A stretch of 7,074 bases of DNA from Desulfurococcales archaeon. Its GTDB lineage: Archaea; Thermoproteota; Thermoprotei_A; Sulfolobales; NBVN01. Positions 4,543 through 7,074 of this stretch are shown here, piece after piece. The translations under genes and the position numbers were made by a program. The stretch lies in contig JAMOVB010000118.1 in NCBI GenBank assembly GCA_027061705.1, forward strand, positions 1 through 7,074, in the 5' to 3' direction. Every line of letters starts with the position of its first letter. The stretch's first letter is position 1. The notes beneath the pieces are model-generated. The model had not been told where the DNA came from. It saw nothing but the letters and a program-made list of their open reading frames with translations, and ran no database searches.

Positions 4543-5358
4543 TTGCTGCTGGCGAACTGGAGGCTCGTCAGGGAGCTGCTGACGGCGGTTGACGCCGCGC
4601 TAGAGGTAGTCGATATTAGGGACCCGCTGATGACCAGGAGCATTAAGTTTGAGAGGCTCGTTGAGAGACACGGCATCCCGCTCATACTGGTGCTAAATAA
4701 GGCCGACCTAGTCCCGCTTACGGTCAGTAAGGCTTGGAAGGAGTACTTCAGCAGGCAGGGGGTTAACGCCGTATTCATCTCGGCGCAGAAGAGGATGGGG
4801 ACGTTAGTGCTTAGGAAGGTGCTTAAGAGGGCTCTAAATAATAAGAAACCCATAACGGCCGGAATCTTCGGCATACCTAAGGTTGGGAAGTCAACGCTGA
4901 TAAACACGCTGAAGGGCAGGCACTCCGCAACAACATCCCCATACCCAGGCACGCCGGGGTATACCCGCAGGGCGCAGACATTCAAAATAGGCGAGGGTGT
5001 ATACCTCATCGACACTCCCGGGCTCCTCCCTCCCGACACTAATGACGTTGAGAGCGAGATCAGGGGGAAGCCCATAGACTCCCTCGATAATCCGGTAGCG
5101 ACGGCGGTTAAGCTTATAAGAAAGATAGTCAGTCACTACCCCACAGCCTTCGAGGAGGCTTACGGTATAAGGTCGTGCGAGCCTGACGAGATACTCAGGC
5201 TATTAGCTCTTAAGAGGGGATGGGTTTACCGGAAGGATGGGGAGCCAGTGCTTCAGGAGTCGGCGAAGGCCGTGATAAGGGACTATCTCAGCGGTAAGAT
5301 ACCCTTCTACATCACGCCTCCACGACGCGTAGGATCTCCTCCTTACCGAGCTTGGTGA
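4543..5358 (+). CDS. Circularly permuted ribosome-assembly GTPase (YlqF/RbgA-YawG family)
   Basis: The G motifs appear in permuted order, diagnostic of this family. Numbering from TTG at 4543 (271 residues): G4 NKAD at 52-55, G5 SAQ at 80-82, then G1 GIPKVGKS at 110-117, G2 threonine in PGTPG near 138, and G3 DTPG at 157-160. The opening, with ALEVVDIRDP at 19-28, is typical. The C-terminal helical domain, ending DYLSGKIPFYI, corresponds to the RNA-binding domain of RbgA, and the total length is close to bacterial RbgA (about 280). Relatives bind pre-ribosomal large-subunit RNA and act in late assembly. The start is set by the GAGGAGGTG site; GTG at 4534 would add three residues. It begins 27 nt after the PP-loop stop. 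The last 13 or so residues (PPRRVGSPPYRAW) are a Pro/Arg-rich tail encoded in a 47-bp antisense overlap with the VWA gene. Confidence 0.9.
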   Translation: MLLANWRLVRELLTAVDAALEVVDIRDPLMTRSIKFERLVERHGIPLILVLNKADLVPLTVSKAWKEYFSRQGVNAVFISAQKRMGTLVLRKVLKRALNNKKPITAGIFGIPKVGKSTLINTLKGRHSATTSPYPGTPGYTRRAQTFKIGEGVYLIDTPGLLPPDTNDVESEIRGKPIDSLDNPVATAVKLIRKIVSHYPTAFEEAYGIRSCEPDEILRLLALKRGWVYRKDGEPVLQESAKAVIRDYLSGKIPFYITPPRRVGSPPYRAW

Positions 5359-6586
5359 CACGCAGGTACGAGTCGCTAGCCTTACGCAGGCTCCTATTCT
5401 CGCCAGCTATCATAACGGTTATGAGCCGTGCGTTTGCCTTCCTTAACCTCCTTCTCAAGAATAGGTCGGACACGTTATCCTCACCATCAGTTATCAGCAC
5501 CACGTCGCTCAGCCCCCTCACACTCAACTCTATTATGTCGCCGCAGGCGGTATCGACAGCCTTAGTTATGTCGGTCCCCCCACCGCTCTTAACCCGCGCT
5601 AGGTACTTAAGCAGCCCTAACGCCTCCCTAGGGCTCAACCTTCTGGAGACGCTGACTAGGTCGTGCACGGCGCCGTCGAAGAACCTGAGGTAGTAGTCTC
5701 TCCTCTCCCTCATGGACTTCATAAGCAGCGCTAACGCCGTGGCCTTAGCCCACCTGATCTTCTCGCCCTCCATGCTTCCCGACTTATCAACGAGGACGTA
5801 GACCGGCCCCATATCCTTTGTTATTACTTTCTCGTAAAGCAGTAGCTTAGACTCAACGTACTTCAGCCTGAAGAGCATTCTTGGGAGCGCTAGCTCCGTA
5901 GGCACTATCCTCTCTAAATCCGACCCTATGTCATACCCTCTAAGCTCACCCCTGCTGAAGGGCATCACCTTCCTGCGGGACATTCGGGCCACTTCAGGCA
6001 TGAGTGAGAGAACCTCAAGCAGGTTCTGTATGTCCTCATTCCTAGCAAGCCTTATCACGTCCTCCCCGCTCTCCTCAAGGTCGAAGACAGACCCTACGCC
6101 AGCCTTATTGCCGCGTGACAGGAGCTTCCGTATATCCTTTATCGCCTTAGCCTCGCTCTTAACCCTACCTATAGCCCTCCTAACGGCGGCCTCAACACCC
6201 CTATCCCGCATCGTAGTCGAGCCGTGGCCGAACGCTGCCTCATCACCTAGCTCCCTACTGAGCGCGTCGATTAGGGATGCTGAGAGCAGCGTGCTGAGGG
6301 TAGAGTCCGCTATCGTCGAGACGCGTAGTTCGTTGAAGTCCTCACTCTCAAGAGCAGCCCTCAATATCATGTGCGCCGGCCTGCCTTCCTCACCGACCTC
6401 CTCGGGTGGGAGGAGTATTGGGTATGGAAGGTACATCGAGTAGAATAGGTCTATGGCGAATCCCAGCCTCCCCGTAACGCTAGTTAGCCTAACACCTAAC
6501 CTCCTAGCAAGCCTCAGGATGCGTTCCCCGCGGTAGATTGCGACAGGGTCGTCGTGGCTAACTCCCTTAAGGACGCTCCCGCCCAT
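5312..6586 (-). CDS. VWA-domain protein of the ViaA/CoxE type, partner of a MoxR ATPase
   Basis: The 424-residue protein has a C-terminal von Willebrand factor A domain (about 258-420) with a complete metal-ion-dependent adhesion site: DKSGS (Asp267, Ser269, Ser271), Thr338 in SGGGTD and Asp367 in LITDGE. The preceding segment, including RGYDIGSDLERIVPTELAL (about 216-234), resembles the region before the VWA domain in E. coli ViaA. The N-terminal 200 residues are mainly helical and unrecognised. There is no signal peptide or membrane segment, so it is predicted cytoplasmic. Such proteins work with MoxR AAA+ ATPases in maturation or remodelling of protein complexes, and the MoxR gene lies directly upstream. 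AGGAGGA (6594-6600) serves the start. ATG at 6586 (TGATG overlap with the MoxR stop, 7 nt spacing) is chosen; GTG at 6589 would add one residue. Confidence 0.88.
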   Translation of the reverse strand: MGGSVLKGVSHDDPVAIYRGERILRLARRLGVRLTSVTGRLGFAIDLFYSMYLPYPILLPPEEVGEEGRPAHMILRAALESEDFNELRVSTIADSTLSTLLSASLIDALSRELGDEAAFGHGSTTMRDRGVEAAVRRAIGRVKSEAKAIKDIRKLLSRGNKAGVGSVFDLEESGEDVIRLARNEDIQNLLEVLSLMPEVARMSRRKVMPFSRGELRGYDIGSDLERIVPTELALPRMLFRLKYVESKLLLYEKVITKDMGPVYVLVDKSGSMEGEKIRWAKATALALLMKSMRERRDYYLRFFDGAVHDLVSVSRRLSPREALGLLKYLARVKSGGGTDITKAVDTACGDIIELSVRGLSDVVLITDGEDNVSDLFLRRRLRKANARLITVMIAGENRSLRKASDSYLRVTKLGKEEILRVVEA

Positions 6587-7074
6587 CACCTTATCCTCCT
6601 GTTTATAGCGTTCTCAGCGTCCTCTATCAATGATATCACATCATTAACTACCTTCCTAACCCTCCGGTCGCTACACTCCTTACCTATGCTAACTACCCTC
6701 GCCTTAGCGACCTCCAGATCCTTAAGCATGAGGCGGTATCTTGACTCTAGGTACCTGCTGCTTATACCCTCAAGTGAGAGCACGTAGTTCATAACCTCAC
6801 GAACGTTATTCCTGATCTCCTCAAGCTCCTTAAGGTACTTATACGGCGTCTTAAGCTCCTCAGATAATATCATGTTAACCTTATCCAGCTCGTCCCAGTC
6901 TCTAGGTATCACGTACTTCAGCACTATCAAGTCGCGCTCCTCAGCCGAATCCCTGCCTTCAAGCACGGCATTAGCCGCTATCATCTTAAGGGACTTACCC
7001 TTCCTACGATCCGTTACCTTAATACCCCTGCTCTCAAAGACAGCGAATAGCTTTATGAGCTTGCTCTTCACAGG
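6586..7074 (-). CDS. MoxR/RavA-type AAA+ ATPase, C-terminal part (runs off the right edge)
   Basis: The visible 162 residues are the C-terminal end of a larger protein. The frame is open to the window edge and the first visible residues are already inside a domain, so the GTG at 7071 is unlikely to be the start. The segment SRGIKVTDRRKGKSLKMIAA with NAVLEGRD and DLIVLKYVIPRDWDEL matches the helical lid of MoxR ATPases, where RavA has a closely similar SDRR motif carrying the sensor-2 arginine. The Walker motifs would lie outside the window. Residues after the lid (about 80-162) are charged and almost entirely helical, probably contacting the VWA partner or the hexamer neighbour. The stop overlaps the VWA start, implying coupled translation in fixed proportion. 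Call rests on lid-motif resemblance plus the VWA neighbour. Confidence 0.8.
   Translation of the reverse strand, partial: PVKSKLIKLFAVFESRGIKVTDRRKGKSLKMIAANAVLEGRDSAEERDLIVLKYVIPRDWDELDKVNMILSEELKTPYKYLKELEEIRNNVREVMNYVLSLEGISSRYLESRYRLMLKDLEVAKARVVSIGKECSDRRVRKVVNDVISLIEDAENAINRRIR

Noticed and set aside
4521..5075. A 184-codon minus-strand ORF opposite the GTPase gene
   Set aside because: It lies antisense to all G motifs of a clear GTPase, is rich in Ser and Leu as expected for a shadow frame, and has no start signals.
5928..6443. A 171-codon plus-strand ORF opposite the VWA gene
   Set aside because: It is a Ser/Leu-rich shadow of a well-supported minus-strand protein, with no ribosome binding site or recognisable motif.

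Overview
The window looks like chromosomal DNA from a hyperthermophilic archaeon, most likely a thermoproteote (crenarchaeote). The evidence is AGG/AGA arginine and ATA isoleucine codons throughout, frequent GTG and TTG starts, TATA-type promoters about 26 bp ahead of starts (several apparently leaderless or nearly so), a class II tRNA-Ser with encoded CCA, an archaeal-type C/D box guide RNA, and gene families typical of that phylum. No mobile element, CRISPR array or integration scar is visible. The species cannot be named from sequence alone.

Layout, left to right. (1) Bases 1-308, minus strand: the start of a PPC/DUF296 protein that runs off the left edge. (2) Bases 398-1627, plus strand: a KaiC/RadA-like RecA-superfamily ATPase, translationally coupled (ATGA) to a two-cluster ferredoxin whose last 15 bases, stop codon included, lie inside a tRNA-Ser(GCU) gene. 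(3) Bases 1645-2211: a small two-helix membrane protein on the minus strand, then a gene-poor, T-rich stretch with only a doubtful small ORF. (4) Bases 2212-2967, plus strand: a PhnP-type metallo-beta-lactamase-fold phosphodiesterase. (5) Bases 2980-3036, minus strand: a very well-formed C/D box sRNA with its own TATA box. It is too short to appear as a gene by ORF finding and is the most noteworthy element I found. (6) Bases 3169-5358, plus strand: an apparent two-gene operon encoding a PP-loop (PAPS-reductase-like) protein and a circularly permuted ribosome-assembly GTPase. (7) Bases 5312-7074, minus strand: a MoxR-type AAA+ ATPase (C-terminal part only) coupled to a von Willebrand factor A protein, an archaeal counterpart of the RavA-ViaA arrangement. 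Its end overlaps the GTPase gene tail to tail by 47 bp.

How the genes relate: several concern RNA and translation (tRNA-Ser, the 2'-O-methylation guide RNA, the ribosome-assembly GTPase and possibly the PP-loop protein). Two local gene pairs look functional: KaiC-like ATPase with ferredoxin, and MoxR ATPase with VWA protein. Beyond these pairs I see no evidence for one integrated new system; the window reads as a compact, mostly housekeeping archaeal region with tightly packed and overlapping genes.
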